Shown in pieces: positions 7,923 to 16,874 of a DNA stretch of 26,800 nucleotides; positions within the stretch are counted from its first letter, which is position 1; each line of letters begins with the position of its first letter. Source of the DNA: Tritrichomonas foetus (taxonomy: Eukaryota > Parabasalia > Tritrichomonadida > Tritrichomonadidae); the NCBI GenBank assembly GCA_001839685.1, contig MLAK01001105.1, positions 1 to 26,800 on the forward strand, read 5' to 3'. Both the position numbers and the translations under genes were made by a program. The notes below the pieces were generated by a model. The model saw nothing but the letters and a program-made list of their open reading frames with translations. It did not search any database and had not been told where the DNA came from.

Positions 7923-10727
7923 ATGGAAAATGAAAATTTCCAACTATTTGCTCCTGGTTTTGGTGAAATAGCAAGCAAACACTATTTGCACGTCAACAAA
8001 GTATTTAATGTCGAATATTATCAAGGATTTACAATGAAAACTGTAATATTAGAAACTGATAATTCAGATTCCTTAAAATTCATCAAAGAAGCCGAAATTC
8101 ATCCTTTTTTAACAATTCATGCAGAGCGGACTTACTTTTCACTCTGTACACAAAATTATTCCATATTAATTATTTTCAAGGATTTTTTCTTAAAAGAATT
8201 TTCCGATTTTTTTGCAAAATTTGAAAGTACTCTCACAATTCCTGATAACGAAGATACTTTTAGAACCATTCAAAAATGTTTCAATTATGATTTTCATTTT
8301 GATGATGGTTACATGTTTGATGATGCCCTTATTGAATATGAATCACTTATATCATATTTTAGAGAATTTTCACATCTGTCTTGTTTTTTCCAAATTGATA
8401 CTGATTTAGACTTTTCTTTAAAATCAGTAATTCAGAGAGTTTTTAAGCCAGTAATGATTTATTTTGTTCGGAGAAACTTTTTCTCGCGTTCTTTATTTAA
8501 ATATCAACATTTTCCCACTCCAGAAACCTACCGCGAATATTCATTCGATGAATTTGTTGAATTACGATTTATTGGATCAGGCAGCTATGGAAATGTTTCA
8601 ATGTGTTTTCAAAAATCAAATGGCTACATTTACGCCATAAAAATGTATTTTCCTGTAAAATCCCATCGAAAATTATTTCACACAGAATTAAAATCACTAC
8701 GAAAGTTAAATCATCCATGTATTGTTAAAGTTTATGGTTACATATTACAAAGTCAAGTAACACATTCAAGAAACAGCATAATTTTGGAATTTATGCCTCA
8801 TGGGTCAGTAAAAGATATTTTAGATCAAGTAAAAAAAGGAAAACCACCACCAAATTGGCGAAAAGAATGCAAAATTAAGATTATTTCATGCGCTTTATTT
8901 GGTTTAGATTTTCTTCATTCAAAAGGTATCATTCATCGTGATGTAAAAATGGCAAACGTAATTGTAGATTCTGATTTTTCTGCAAAATTAACAGATTTTG
9001 ATTCATCTAAACATTTTACAGAAAATCCTTATAATTCTGATGATAGATCATCTGTTATGTATTATCCACCAGAAACAACAACATCTAATGAATATACTTT
9101 CCCAAGTGATTTATATTCTTTTGGTTTATTTATTTATGAATTAATTACTGAAGAACAGCCTTTTTATGTTGAAACATCTCTTTTTCAACTTATTGATATG
9201 ATTCAACAAGGAAATATACCAGTTTTAAAAGATGGACCGAAAGAAATCATTAAATTATATATGGCTTGTGTTGGAACTGATCCATCTATTCGATGTGGAA
9301 CTTTTTATCTGATTGATATGTTTCTTTCCAATTTGTCTTGTGATTTCGGTGATCGTTGTTTACTTGATGTTTTAATTAGTCTTCATGACACTTCATTAAA
9401 TCGACAAGATGTTCAAAGCATCTTTAAAAAAGCTGAAGAATGTGATTCTTTTGCACTATTTTATCTTGGTTCAATGTATTTCTTTGGATATTTTGTTGAA
9501 CAAAAAATTGAAGAAGCTATTAAATACTACGAAAAAAGTGCCATGCTTGGAAATGTTCATGCTCTTTTTAATTTAGGACTAATTTACTCAAAAGGGCAGC
9601 ATGTTGAAAAGGATGAAGGGAAAGCATCGGAATATTTTGTACTTGCAAGTGAACTTGGTCATTTGCCATCTTTATTTAGTTATGGTGTAATGTTGTGTGA
9701 AGGAAGAGGAGTTGCCAAAGATTTAAAGAAAGCATATTATTGCTTCTTAAAATCAGCCGACCTAAAAGGTTATGGAGATAATACACTAGCTATGTTTAAT
9801 GTTGGCTGTATGCTAGAAGATGGTCGTGGAGTTTCGAAAAACCTTAAAAAAGCTAAAAAATATTACAAACATGCTGCTAACAAAGGACATTCTGGTGCTC
9901 AAGTTAATCTTGGAAACATGTATGCAGCAGGACGAGGATGTAAAAAAAAGCCAAGTAAAGCACTTCATTATTACAAACTTGCAGCTGAACAAGATAATCC
10001 TAATGCTTATTTAAATCTTGGTAATTTTGCTGCAAAACAAAGACGAGAAGCTGAAGCAATTCAATATTACGAAAATGGGGCAAAACTTGGGAACACTGCT
10101 GCTTTATTTAATCTTGGTGTTATGTATGTAAATATTGATCCTGGGAAAGCAACTGAATATTTCCATATTGCTTCAGATGAAGGCCATTCTGGCGCTTTAT
10201 ATAATTTAGGGAAAATGTATATGAATGGGATTGGTGTTGCTAAAAATGTTAAGTATGCTTTAGAATGCTTTGAAAAAGCGGCATCACTAGGAAATTCGAG
10301 AGCAATATTTAATATTGGTCTCTTATTTCTTGACGGAATTGGTGTCGCAAAAAATGAAGAAATTGGTTTTTATTACTTGAAGCAAGCAGCTTTTAGAGGA
10401 CATATAATTGCTATTTTCGATGTTGGAAACATGCTGGAACTTGGAATCGGTGTAATGAAAAATGAATACTTGGCTAGTGAATTTTTCTATATTGCAGCAC
10501 TTGAACGAAATCCTGAAGCGATGTATCATGTTGGAAAAATGCTTCAAGAAGGGAGAGTTCTGGCTCAAGATAAAGTTGCTGCTTTTCGTTTCTTCCAAAT
10601 GGCAGGTGACCAAGGCCACATAAATGCCATTCTTGAATGTAGAGGTTACAGAGAACAATATATTACACATTTCACTCCAGAAAAAAAGATGAAGCGAATA
10701 ACTAGTCTTCCTTATGTAGCTATGTAA
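7923..10727 (+). CDS. Protein kinase with C-terminal Sel1-repeat array (934 aa)
   Basis: A Ser/Thr (TKL-like) kinase fused to Sel1-type TPR-like repeats that should bind proteins or substrates. Residues 1-205 form an unrecognised, Phe-rich N-terminal region. The kinase domain is about 211-470: Gly loop IGSGSYGNV 217-225, K240 (AIK), E255 on helix C, catalytic HRD 338-340 with K342 and N345, metal-binding D358, PPE 382-384 in place of APE, and D396 (DLYSFG). The DFG motif reads DFD, so the glycine is replaced by aspartate; all catalytic residues remain, so activity is expected. From about 505 to 920 there are 11 Sel1 units of 31-40 residues, each with the pattern A-x-x-x-L/V-G-x-M/L. Most carry GRGVxK-type loops; units 6 and 7 lack them. 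The start is fixed by the initiator just upstream. This architecture is common in trichomonads. The target is unknown. Confidence 0.93.
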   Translation: MENENFQLFAPGFGEIASKHYLHVNKVFNVEYYQGFTMKTVILETDNSDSLKFIKEAEIHPFLTIHAERTYFSLCTQNYSILIIFKDFFLKEFSDFFAKFESTLTIPDNEDTFRTIQKCFNYDFHFDDGYMFDDALIEYESLISYFREFSHLSCFFQIDTDLDFSLKSVIQRVFKPVMIYFVRRNFFSRSLFKYQHFPTPETYREYSFDEFVELRFIGSGSYGNVSMCFQKSNGYIYAIKMYFPVKSHRKLFHTELKSLRKLNHPCIVKVYGYILQSQVTHSRNSIILEFMPHGSVKDILDQVKKGKPPPNWRKECKIKIISCALFGLDFLHSKGIIHRDVKMANVIVDSDFSAKLTDFDSSKHFTENPYNSDDRSSVMYYPPETTTSNEYTFPSDLYSFGLFIYELITEEQPFYVETSLFQLIDMIQQGNIPVLKDGPKEIIKLYMACVGTDPSIRCGTFYLIDMFLSNLSCDFGDRCLLDVLISLHDTSLNRQDVQSIFKKAEECDSFALFYLGSMYFFGYFVEQKIEEAIKYYEKSAMLGNVHALFNLGLIYSKGQHVEKDEGKASEYFVLASELGHLPSLFSYGVMLCEGRGVAKDLKKAYYCFLKSADLKGYGDNTLAMFNVGCMLEDGRGVSKNLKKAKKYYKHAANKGHSGAQVNLGNMYAAGRGCKKKPSKALHYYKLAAEQDNPNAYLNLGNFAAKQRREAEAIQYYENGAKLGNTAALFNLGVMYVNIDPGKATEYFHIASDEGHSGALYNLGKMYMNGIGVAKNVKYALECFEKAASLGNSRAIFNIGLLFLDGIGVAKNEEIGFYYLKQAAFRGHIIAIFDVGNMLELGIGVMKNEYLASEFFYIAALERNPEAMYHVGKMLQEGRVLAQDKVAAFRFFQMAGDQGHINAILECRGYREQYITHFTPEKKMKRITSLPYVAM

Positions 10728-11324
10728 TGCATATTTATGTATTGTATGTGTAAATAATGCATTTATTAAAATGATATTTTTATTTGAATGTTGAAATCCT
10801 TTTATTTTTATTTTTTCTTTCTCTTTATATTTATATATATACATGTATATAAATATAAATATATATATTATTATTATTATTGATTAGAAAAATTTATTGA
10901 TGTAAATGTGGTATTTATCAACGGGATTCACTTTTGTTTGCTCAAGATTGAAAAAATGAAAAAGGTCTGAAAAAATCATTTCTGGGAGTTTGATATACTT
11001 TTCAATTTTGAAAGCAAACCACAAATTAACGGAATAAATGCTCTTTGAAAAGTTCATTACTGTGGTCATATCGATTTTTTCTGAAAGATAACCTAATCCC
11101 GCAAAACTGATGGTTGGTGATAACCTTTAAGATTTTATGACATCAATTTAATAACAGTCGGAATCAGTATTTCGTTATTTCCATGATTTTCAATATTTCT
11201 CAAAAGTATAATTATTCTTTGAATGAATTTCTATACATACAATTTTCTGATCTCACAGAAATGGCAAGTCGGTGGTTAATCCAAATAAATGAAATGAAAA
11301 ATTCAATAGAAAAATAAAAAACAA
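10728..11324. other. Intergenic region between the kinase and the transposon
   Basis: It starts with the kinase 3' region and a low-complexity AT tract (about 10830-10880, TA dinucleotides then TTA repeats). A short minus-strand frame at 10884-11069 has no recognisable content. No other gene was seen. Confidence 0.6.
10830..10880. repeat. AT microsatellite-like tract
   Basis: Runs of TATA/ATAA and (TTA)n follow the 3' end of the kinase gene. Simple sequence, no further meaning inferred. Confidence 0.7.
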
Positions 11325-11353
11325 TCACGCGATCCACTTTTTCCCAAAACTCC
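11325..11353 (+). repeat. Left terminal inverted repeat of the transposon
   Basis: It begins TCACGCGATCCACTTTTTCC and matches the complement of 14462-14490 at 27 of 29 positions. Similarity weakens beyond it into A-rich sequence. Confidence 0.8.
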
Positions 11354-11762
11354 AAAATTAAAAAAATGGATAAAAATAGCTGTAATTAATACATCTTCTG
11401 AGATTTTTTTGGGATGTCATAATGATCTATGTCTCGCTCCGATTTTTAAATTTTTTGATCCGAATAAAAAATATCATTTTGGTTTTTTCTGGGAATTTTG
11501 TTTCAGTGTGTCAAAACTTGGGAAAAATGTATTTTAAATATAATGGTGATCTAAAATTATGAAACAAAGGAATTTTATTTGGATAATTACCTAATGGATT
11601 TTTGAAAAAACAATTTATCAAGAATTTTCAATATATTTATATAAAGTAAAAAATATAAGAGATAAATATAAAAATTATGGAAAATTACAAAGAACAATTC
11701 AAGATAATTTTATTTTGAGAAATAGCAGTTTTATTCAAAAAGTTGATTTTTGATTTCAATCT

Positions 11763-12557
11763 CTAAAGGCAAGCTCTGTGATAAAATATAGTAAAGTTTC
11801 GACTAGCTTCTTCAATTGATTCGCAAATCATTTGTTTCATGGTTTCTTTATTCAATGGAGCAATTTTCTTTTCATTCAATATCTTTGCATAGTACTTTTT
11901 GATGAATATTTCATTTATTATTGAAAAAACTTCTTCAATTGGATCAAGGAAACAGGAGTTAGGAGAAGTATATGTGAAAGAAATATTTTTGGTCGCTGCT
12001 AAATCTTTAGTTTCATCCATAAGTTTATGGAAGGTGGCATTATCAAACAAAAAATATTTCCGCTCGGAATTTCGACCAAAAAGCTCAATGTTGTTCATTA
12101 AAAAACAATTAAATGTTAATGTATTGAAAGGTTCATAACTAGTGGCATAGGAAATGATACCATAACGGTTTATCATTACAATGATATATAAAGGTGGAAG
12201 GTTGCATGAATGAAATATAGGCTTGTATATCCCACCTTTATAATTCTTTGGCACGTACATTGATTTTAAATTGAATTTTTTGGGAATGAAGGGCTTTTCA
12301 TCAATTGAGAAAGTATTTTTATAATTAATTTTCAAAATTGATCTTTCTATTAATATTGCTGATAGTTTTTTAATATTACAGTCTGCTGCTCCAGTTCGAA
12401 TAGTCCTTTTTGAAGTAACTGTTTTAGCTACTTCGCAAAAATATGAATATGATATTGTAACATCATGATGCATCTCTAGAAATTGCTGATATAGTTGTTT
12501 TTTGTGAACTCCTGGATGAGGTGATTTAAAGAAGTCAGTAACCAATGCCTTTATCAT
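11763..12557 (-). CDS. DDE transposase, IS630/Tc1/mariner type
   Basis: An integrase-fold transposase that should cut and paste the surrounding element. With the ATG at 12557 the product is 264 residues. The three acidic residues are D86 (FSIDEKPF), D172 (YFLFDNATFHK) and E208 (LDPIEEVF). Thirty-five residues separate the last two (DD35E), and the DNAxxH and PIEE motifs are those of DDE_3-type enzymes. The N-terminal 60 residues may be one helix-turn-helix unit. The usual family length is about 340 residues, so the DNA-binding part looks short. The frame stays open upstream to a TTG at 12593 and then meets a TAG, with no earlier ATG. Initiator-like TCATT at 12573-12577 favours the 12557 start. 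The catalytic domain shows no break, so it may be active, unless the N-terminus is truly missing. Confidence 0.85.
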   Translation of the reverse strand: MIKALVTDFFKSPHPGVHKKQLYQQFLEMHHDVTISYSYFCEVAKTVTSKRTIRTGAADCNIKKLSAILIERSILKINYKNTFSIDEKPFIPKKFNLKSMYVPKNYKGGIYKPIFHSCNLPPLYIIVMINRYGIISYATSYEPFNTLTFNCFLMNNIELFGRNSERKYFLFDNATFHKLMDETKDLAATKNISFTYTSPNSCFLDPIEEVFSIINEIFIKKYYAKILNEKKIAPLNKETMKQMICESIEEASRNFTIFYHRACL

Positions 12558-12572
12558 GAGACCAAATGGTGA

Positions 12573-12577
12573 AATGA
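12573..12577 (-). promoter_or_regulatory. Initiator-like TCATT before the transposase
   Basis: On the minus strand TCATT lies 15 bases upstream of the first ATG of the frame (12557). It supports that start over the TTG further upstream. Confidence 0.4.
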
Positions 12578-12593
12578 ACTGTCTTTTTTTCAA

Positions 12594-13138
12594 TGTTTTT
12601 GAAAATTGAATGAAACAGAAAATTAAACTTACCTATTTTCACCTTATTGGTTGATATATTACATGAAATATTGATGCCGAAAGAGATATAGAAGAAAAAC
12701 TGAATGAGTAATTATGGATACACACTCAAAAAGTAGAGGAAGATATCTTATTCCATTAATTACTCGAAAACTACTTTCTATTTAACCATTTTCTTTTGAA
12801 TACTTTCTTTATCTTTTCTTGATGCTTCAATTTCTTAGAATTTTTCTAAAAATAAAAAAAAATAATATCTGAAAAAAAGTCGTTTACAACTATGTATTAC
12901 TTTCAACCATTTTCAAATAAAAAATTAATACTTAATTTATCTTTGTTCTGATTAAACTTATATGATATCATATTTAAAAAATGGATTAAGTAACTGATAA
13001 ATAAAATGAATTATTAGATTGATGCAATAATTAAGCACACAATGAAGAAATAACTTTATTGTGTCGAAATACTTTTATTGAATGCTTTCAATTTCATAGA
13101 AATAAATTCAATATGAACATTTCATTTCATTGTTATCT
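12594..13138. other. Divergent intergenic region inside the transposon
   Basis: An AT-rich region between the transposase and the second gene of the element. It must hold both promoters. No frame, RNA gene or repeat was recognised. Confidence 0.55.
13122..13131 (+). promoter_or_regulatory. Tandem initiator-like TCATT motifs
   Basis: TCATT occurs twice back to back (13122-13126 and 13127-13131), 8-13 bases before the ATG at 13139. This is the arrangement expected for a transcribed trichomonad gene. Confidence 0.5.
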
Positions 13139-13915
13139 ATGTCTGAACATTGGCTGTCTATTGATGTGGTTCCTGTTGAGGATGTACAATCAAATGCTGA
13201 ATTTTTTACTATTCCTATACAAACTGCTTCAATTCTCAAATATTCTACTAAAAAAAACTCATGTCTTGTATCAACTAAAAAAACAACTAGTATCGAGATT
13301 GTTGCTCCTCGACAAGCATGTGCATCATTACAAACCTTTTATGAATTTGTTCGCTCTAAAATTCCTGTTTTACACCCAACAAAATTTTTAGTGTGGGCCA
13401 TTGTAGACAATAACGGGTTTGTCTCGACTTATACCCATCTTCATCAAACCCTTACTAGTAACTATGAGTTGTTAATAGCAACTCTCCCTGAAAACGTATC
13501 TGACAGGCTCTTAAACGGGAAAAAAGGATCAAGACTAGGAGATGAACTCTCCCAAATTCTAAATCAAATTTTAGATGTTCAGCACATTTCGGGAAATAGT
13601 TCCCCTAAGAAACTCATATTGGAAACAAAAATCAATGAAAGAAAAGTAAAAACTCAGATAACAGAAGTCAAAGAAAATATGGATTTTCATGTCACTTCTC
13701 TGCCTCAAGCTCAACCACAAAAACCTACAAGAAAAATATCTGTTTGGAAAAAATACGAAGAATTGTTACTCGCTCTTAATTCGGTAATGTTTACTATTGA
13801 GACACATTTAGCGCCTAGGCGCCGAACAACTGAACTTCACACAGATATAATTTACGAAATAGTAGAACAAATATTTACAAAACATGTAATTGAAGAAGAA
13901 AACATGGATTCGTAA
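13139..13915 (+). CDS. Unknown transposon-borne protein (258 aa)
   Basis: An intact frame from the ATG at 13139 (MSEHWLSIDVVP) to TAA; the frame is open to a TTG nine bases earlier. I do not recognise the family. The first 120 residues look globular, with alternating hydrophobic residues and a WAIVDNNGF stretch. Residues about 135-160 are helical (LGDELSQILNQILD). The middle, about 165-215, is Lys-, Gln- and Pro-rich and probably flexible. The C-terminal 50 residues (from WKKYEELLLALNSV) look helical. No DDE, zinc finger or membrane segment is visible. It lies between the terminal repeats and diverges from the transposase, with tandem initiator-like motifs upstream, so it is probably an accessory gene of the element. 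A captured host gene is the other option. Confidence 0.7.
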   Translation: MSEHWLSIDVVPVEDVQSNAEFFTIPIQTASILKYSTKKNSCLVSTKKTTSIEIVAPRQACASLQTFYEFVRSKIPVLHPTKFLVWAIVDNNGFVSTYTHLHQTLTSNYELLIATLPENVSDRLLNGKKGSRLGDELSQILNQILDVQHISGNSSPKKLILETKINERKVKTQITEVKENMDFHVTSLPQAQPQKPTRKISVWKKYEELLLALNSVMFTIETHLAPRRRTTELHTDIIYEIVEQIFTKHVIEEENMDS

Positions 13916-14044
13916 ATAAGGAAAATTTCTTGGGATATAATATTCTAAATCTGAATCATTATTTATATATATTGATATATAAATATGAAAATAAACAACG
14001 ATAACAATACTACATATTAATAATTATTCTATTTGTTTTTTTTT

Positions 14045-14113
14045 NNNNNNNNNNNNNNNNNNNNNNNNNNNNNNNNNNNNNNNNNNNNNNNNNNNNNNNN
14101 NNNNNNNNNNNNN
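14045..14113. other. Assembly gap (69 N) flanked by T runs
   Basis: Undetermined bases bordered by T runs on both sides, so the gap probably spans a homopolymer or low-complexity tract. Its true length is unknown. Confidence 0.95.
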
Positions 14114-14461
14114 TTTTTTTTTCCCTCCTAATTGTTGATAAAAAGAGGTACAAAACATTTTAATAGCATAATAAGTAACTTTTTCGATAGTATCACATGA
14201 AATGAAAAAATGATTATATTGGGTCAAAAGGAAAAACCATCAAATTCCATTACAATAGACATAAATACTGTTAAAATTAATCATATTCGTGAAATTTGAG
14301 AAAATATAAAAAATGAAATTATTTCATCAAATTTCAAAATGATGGTGGAATCTTAAATTTCCTTATATAGGAACTCTAATATGTATATAGAGAAATGGCT
14401 TACTCACTTTCCCAAAAATATTTTCTGGTTTGGCTCTGAGAATTTTTGGGAAAAATTTTTG

Positions 14462-14490
14462 GGAATTTTGGGAAAAAGTGGATTGCGTGA
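14462..14490 (-). repeat. Right terminal inverted repeat of the transposon
   Basis: The complement begins TCACGCAATCCACTTTTTCC at 14490 and pairs with the left repeat at 27 of 29 positions. Just inside it are further imperfect copies of a GGGAAAA-type motif. Confidence 0.8.
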
Positions 14491-14596
14491 ATTATTTCAT
14501 AGAAAAAAAAATCTCTATTTTTATTCTATAAATAATATTTTTTTTTTTTTTTGATTTTTTCTAACATGAATGAAATTGGGGCAACTAAATTGATGG

Positions 14597-15658
14597 TTAT
14601 ACAAGTTGAACTGGCTTTGAAGTTGCTCTTTGTATATGAATAATATTATTCAACGTTTTCACTTGATTAATGTGGGTCAGGTATCTGATTTGGTTAACAA
14701 TTAAGCAGTTATTACTGCTATATATGTTGTTAATTCTGTTCATCATTTGCAAACTTGCAGGGTTTGAATTATTCGGATAAATCCTGCTTGAAAGGATTGA
14801 AAAGGATTGGAGGCATTTTTCTGCAGTTGGTCGCTCTTTTGGATCGACGCTGACCATCCGCTGGAGAAGGGTGTCAATCATTGCGATAATGGTTGGATCT
14901 GCATTTCGCTTCCTAGCAAAAGCCCAAACATATGAAAGTGTCACACCAAGGGCATATATGTCGGACGGAAGTGAGTGACCGTTTAAAAACTCAGGTGAAG
15001 CATATCCTTCTGTTCCGAGATTTGAGAAGCATACTTCATCTTCCTTTTCGAGGACACATGCCGTATCAAAATCATTGAGTACTATTCTCAAATTTGCATC
15101 GTTCTTCCGTTGGGAGGGGCTTGAATGACATTTTGAATCGACTGATGAAACGCTTATGAGAACACAAGAGTGGCTTCTTCTGTGCTTGTTTTTGTTTGAT
15201 CTTCCACAGTTTACGCATGGTTTAACTTTTGAGTCGCAATCTTTCGGAAAATAAACCAAAAAGTTTTCGAGTTTAATATCACCATGTAAAATACGGTTAT
15301 GGTGAATTTCTGAAACAGCAAGAATGGCATCATGCATAATCTTCAGTGCAATATTAAGTCTTAAGCCATGAGACCGTTTGTAGTTAGCATCTTCTAGCAA
15401 GTCGTAAAGATCACAGTCTGCCTTGTGGGTGACTGTTCCATCATAATTGCTGATGCGGAACGTGTCTATTGGTTGGATGATGTTTTCACTGTTGATTCTT
15501 TTTAACATTTTCATGACCTTTTGATAGCTTTTGGATTCTGTCGTGTTGTGATCTACTAGTTTGAGAATATAATTGTTGCTGGTTGAGGCAATAACGCTGT
15601 CATTTGAGCTGGATAGTATTTCAGTTATTTTGTATCCGAGAATGTTGGTTCCAGTCAT
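14597..15658 (-). CDS. Divergent protein kinase with a Cys-rich insert (353 aa)
   Basis: A eukaryotic-type Ser/Thr kinase, possibly weak or atypical. There is no canonical glycine loop (residues 12-25 are Ser/Asn-rich). The likely ATP-anchoring lysine is K33 (YILKLV). The catalytic loop reads HGD 125-127 instead of HRD, with K129 and N132 kept. The DFG motif reads DFD 196-198. The P+1/APE region is TEGYASPE (SPE 221-223), then D233 and ERP 275-277. About 55 residues are inserted between the catalytic loop and DFD, with CxxC (C148, C151) and two later cysteines in a basic stretch. The C-terminal 60 residues lie outside the kinase fold. HGD and DFD keep the catalytic Asp, Lys and Asn, so activity is possible. 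The ATG at 15658 sits just after initiator-like TCATT. The substrate is unknown. Confidence 0.88.
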   Translation of the reverse strand: MTGTNILGYKITEILSSSNDSVIASTSNNYILKLVDHNTTESKSYQKVMKMLKRINSENIIQPIDTFRISNYDGTVTHKADCDLYDLLEDANYKRSHGLRLNIALKIMHDAILAVSEIHHNRILHGDIKLENFLVYFPKDCDSKVKPCVNCGRSNKNKHRRSHSCVLISVSSVDSKCHSSPSQRKNDANLRIVLNDFDTACVLEKEDEVCFSNLGTEGYASPEFLNGHSLPSDIYALGVTLSYVWAFARKRNADPTIIAMIDTLLQRMVSVDPKERPTAEKCLQSFSILSSRIYPNNSNPASLQMMNRINNIYSSNNCLIVNQIRYLTHINQVKTLNNIIHIQRATSKPVQLV

Positions 15659-15659
15659 G

Positions 15660-15664
15660 AATGA
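15660..15664 (-). promoter_or_regulatory. Initiator-like TCATT before the divergent kinase
   Basis: On the minus strand TCATT ends two bases before the ATG at 15658, so the leader would be only about four bases. Confidence 0.5.
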
Positions 15665-16874
15665 AGACTAATGTTTTTGATACACAATAAAATTATATAA
15701 TAAATTGAATTACACTAATTTTTTGAATATAAAAGAACTTTTTCTCAATCACTTTTCTGTGGACACATTCATTTCATGATTATATTAGATTTTCTGAAAG
15801 CTATGGAACATTTTGAATAATGATAGAAAATTTCATAAAGTTTGTTTAAATTAAATTTAATTTTTTCATAGCATACAAACTTTTTATAAGAGATGGTAAT
15901 TAAACTTTTTGTGTCAATAATAAAACGATAGATAATTTTTGAATATGTATTTATATCTTTCAATATTTTCTATCTTCCTATTATAAAAAAGTTCAAAATG
16001 AATTCAATGAGATCTTTTTCAGAAGTTAAGTTAACCATCTAATCTCCATCTCAATTCTGTAAATTTTTATTTGAAAAATGATTTGATTATGAACGAGTTT
16101 ATTTCAGTTTATTTACCGTAATTCTATTATTTCTAAAATTTTGGACTGATAAAAGCCCAAGTCAATCTGAGAAATTAAATCAAAGGCAAAAGAAAATATC
16201 TCAATGATTTTTTTGTGTGAAATCAGTTAATTAAGAAAAATTAATTTTTTAACTTTTTTTGTGTACTTGTGTTAATTTTCTTTGAAAATATGATTTTTTC
16301 TTAAGAAATGTTTCTATCCTATTGAACTTTTTCTAAAAGATTTTAAATTTGCCTCAATTTTTTCATCATTTTACATAAAACTCTGGTTCAGATGTCTAAT
16401 CAGATGGTTGAATACTGCCAGAGAAATATTCGTTCATTAAGTTAATATACAGGATATATTACTATTTTTTTCAAGAAAAAACCGATATCACATAATATTC
16501 ACTTCAGTAAAAAAGTTGAGAAAAATAAGAGCTCGATTAGACTTTGTTACTAATGGTGTGATGTTTATTTTCATGAGAATACAAGTCAATTTATTTCACA
16601 AAATAATGATATTATTTGAAAACTGAAAAAATCGATACTAATATGAGATAAAAAGAATATAGTATGATATAAATATTTATAAACATTTGGAAAATTTCAA
16701 AAACCAGTGGGCATCTGATATCTTCTAGAATCTAGATAGAATGCAAAAAAGTGTAATAACATATGTAGTGTGTGTTACATATAGTGTAAGAAGTTGGAAA
16801 ATATATATCGTATCGAATCGTAGATTGCATCGATGCAAGCCTCTACACAATGGTCAATTATTTGACCAATTTAT
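15665..16874. other. 1.2-kb AT-rich intergenic region
   Basis: It lies between the divergent kinase (start) and the coiled-coil gene (3' end), both on the minus strand. Only short Lys/Ile/Phe-rich frames are present. Near 16760-16785 there are two TACATAT/ATATGTA-type partial inverted repeats. No gene was seen. Confidence 0.55.

Larger units (their letters stand above)
11325..14490. mobile_element. DNA transposon with 29-bp terminal inverted repeats (about 3.17 kb)
   Basis: The element is bounded by inverted repeats at 11325-11353 and 14462-14490 that agree at 27 of 29 positions (each starts TCACGC). It encloses an IS630/Tc1/mariner-type DDE transposase on the minus strand and a divergent unknown gene on the plus strand, each with its own initiator-like motif. 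A 69-base assembly gap lies in its right part. I could not identify a target-site duplication: the bases next to the left repeat (ACAA) and the right repeat (ATTA) do not match, and no TA pair abuts both ends. The true ends may therefore be a few bases further out. Two genes make it longer than a classic mariner. Confidence 0.7.
13916..14596. other. Right part of the transposon and its flank
   Basis: No gene was seen. It contains the 69-base gap, the GGGAAAA/TTTTTGGGA-rich inner part of the right terminal repeat, and a long T run near 14540-14552 just outside the element. Confidence 0.6.

Noticed and set aside
10323..10844. 173-codon minus-strand frame overlapping the Sel1-repeat kinase 3' end
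   Set aside because: The overlap is antisense to a clear Sel1 array. Its composition (Ser, Phe, Ile, Asn) reflects the complement of that gene and AT-rich DNA.
12594..12660. Upstream exon of the transposase joined by a GTAAGT splice site
   Set aside because: GTAAGT occurs near 12629 on the minus strand, but trichomonad introns have a different 5' and branch consensus. No upstream coding exon with an ATG is visible.
13059..13391. Alternative plus-strand frame overlapping the transposon accessory gene
   Set aside because: It is Leu/Phe/Cys-rich and out of frame with the longer, better-composed frame, so it is taken as a shadow.
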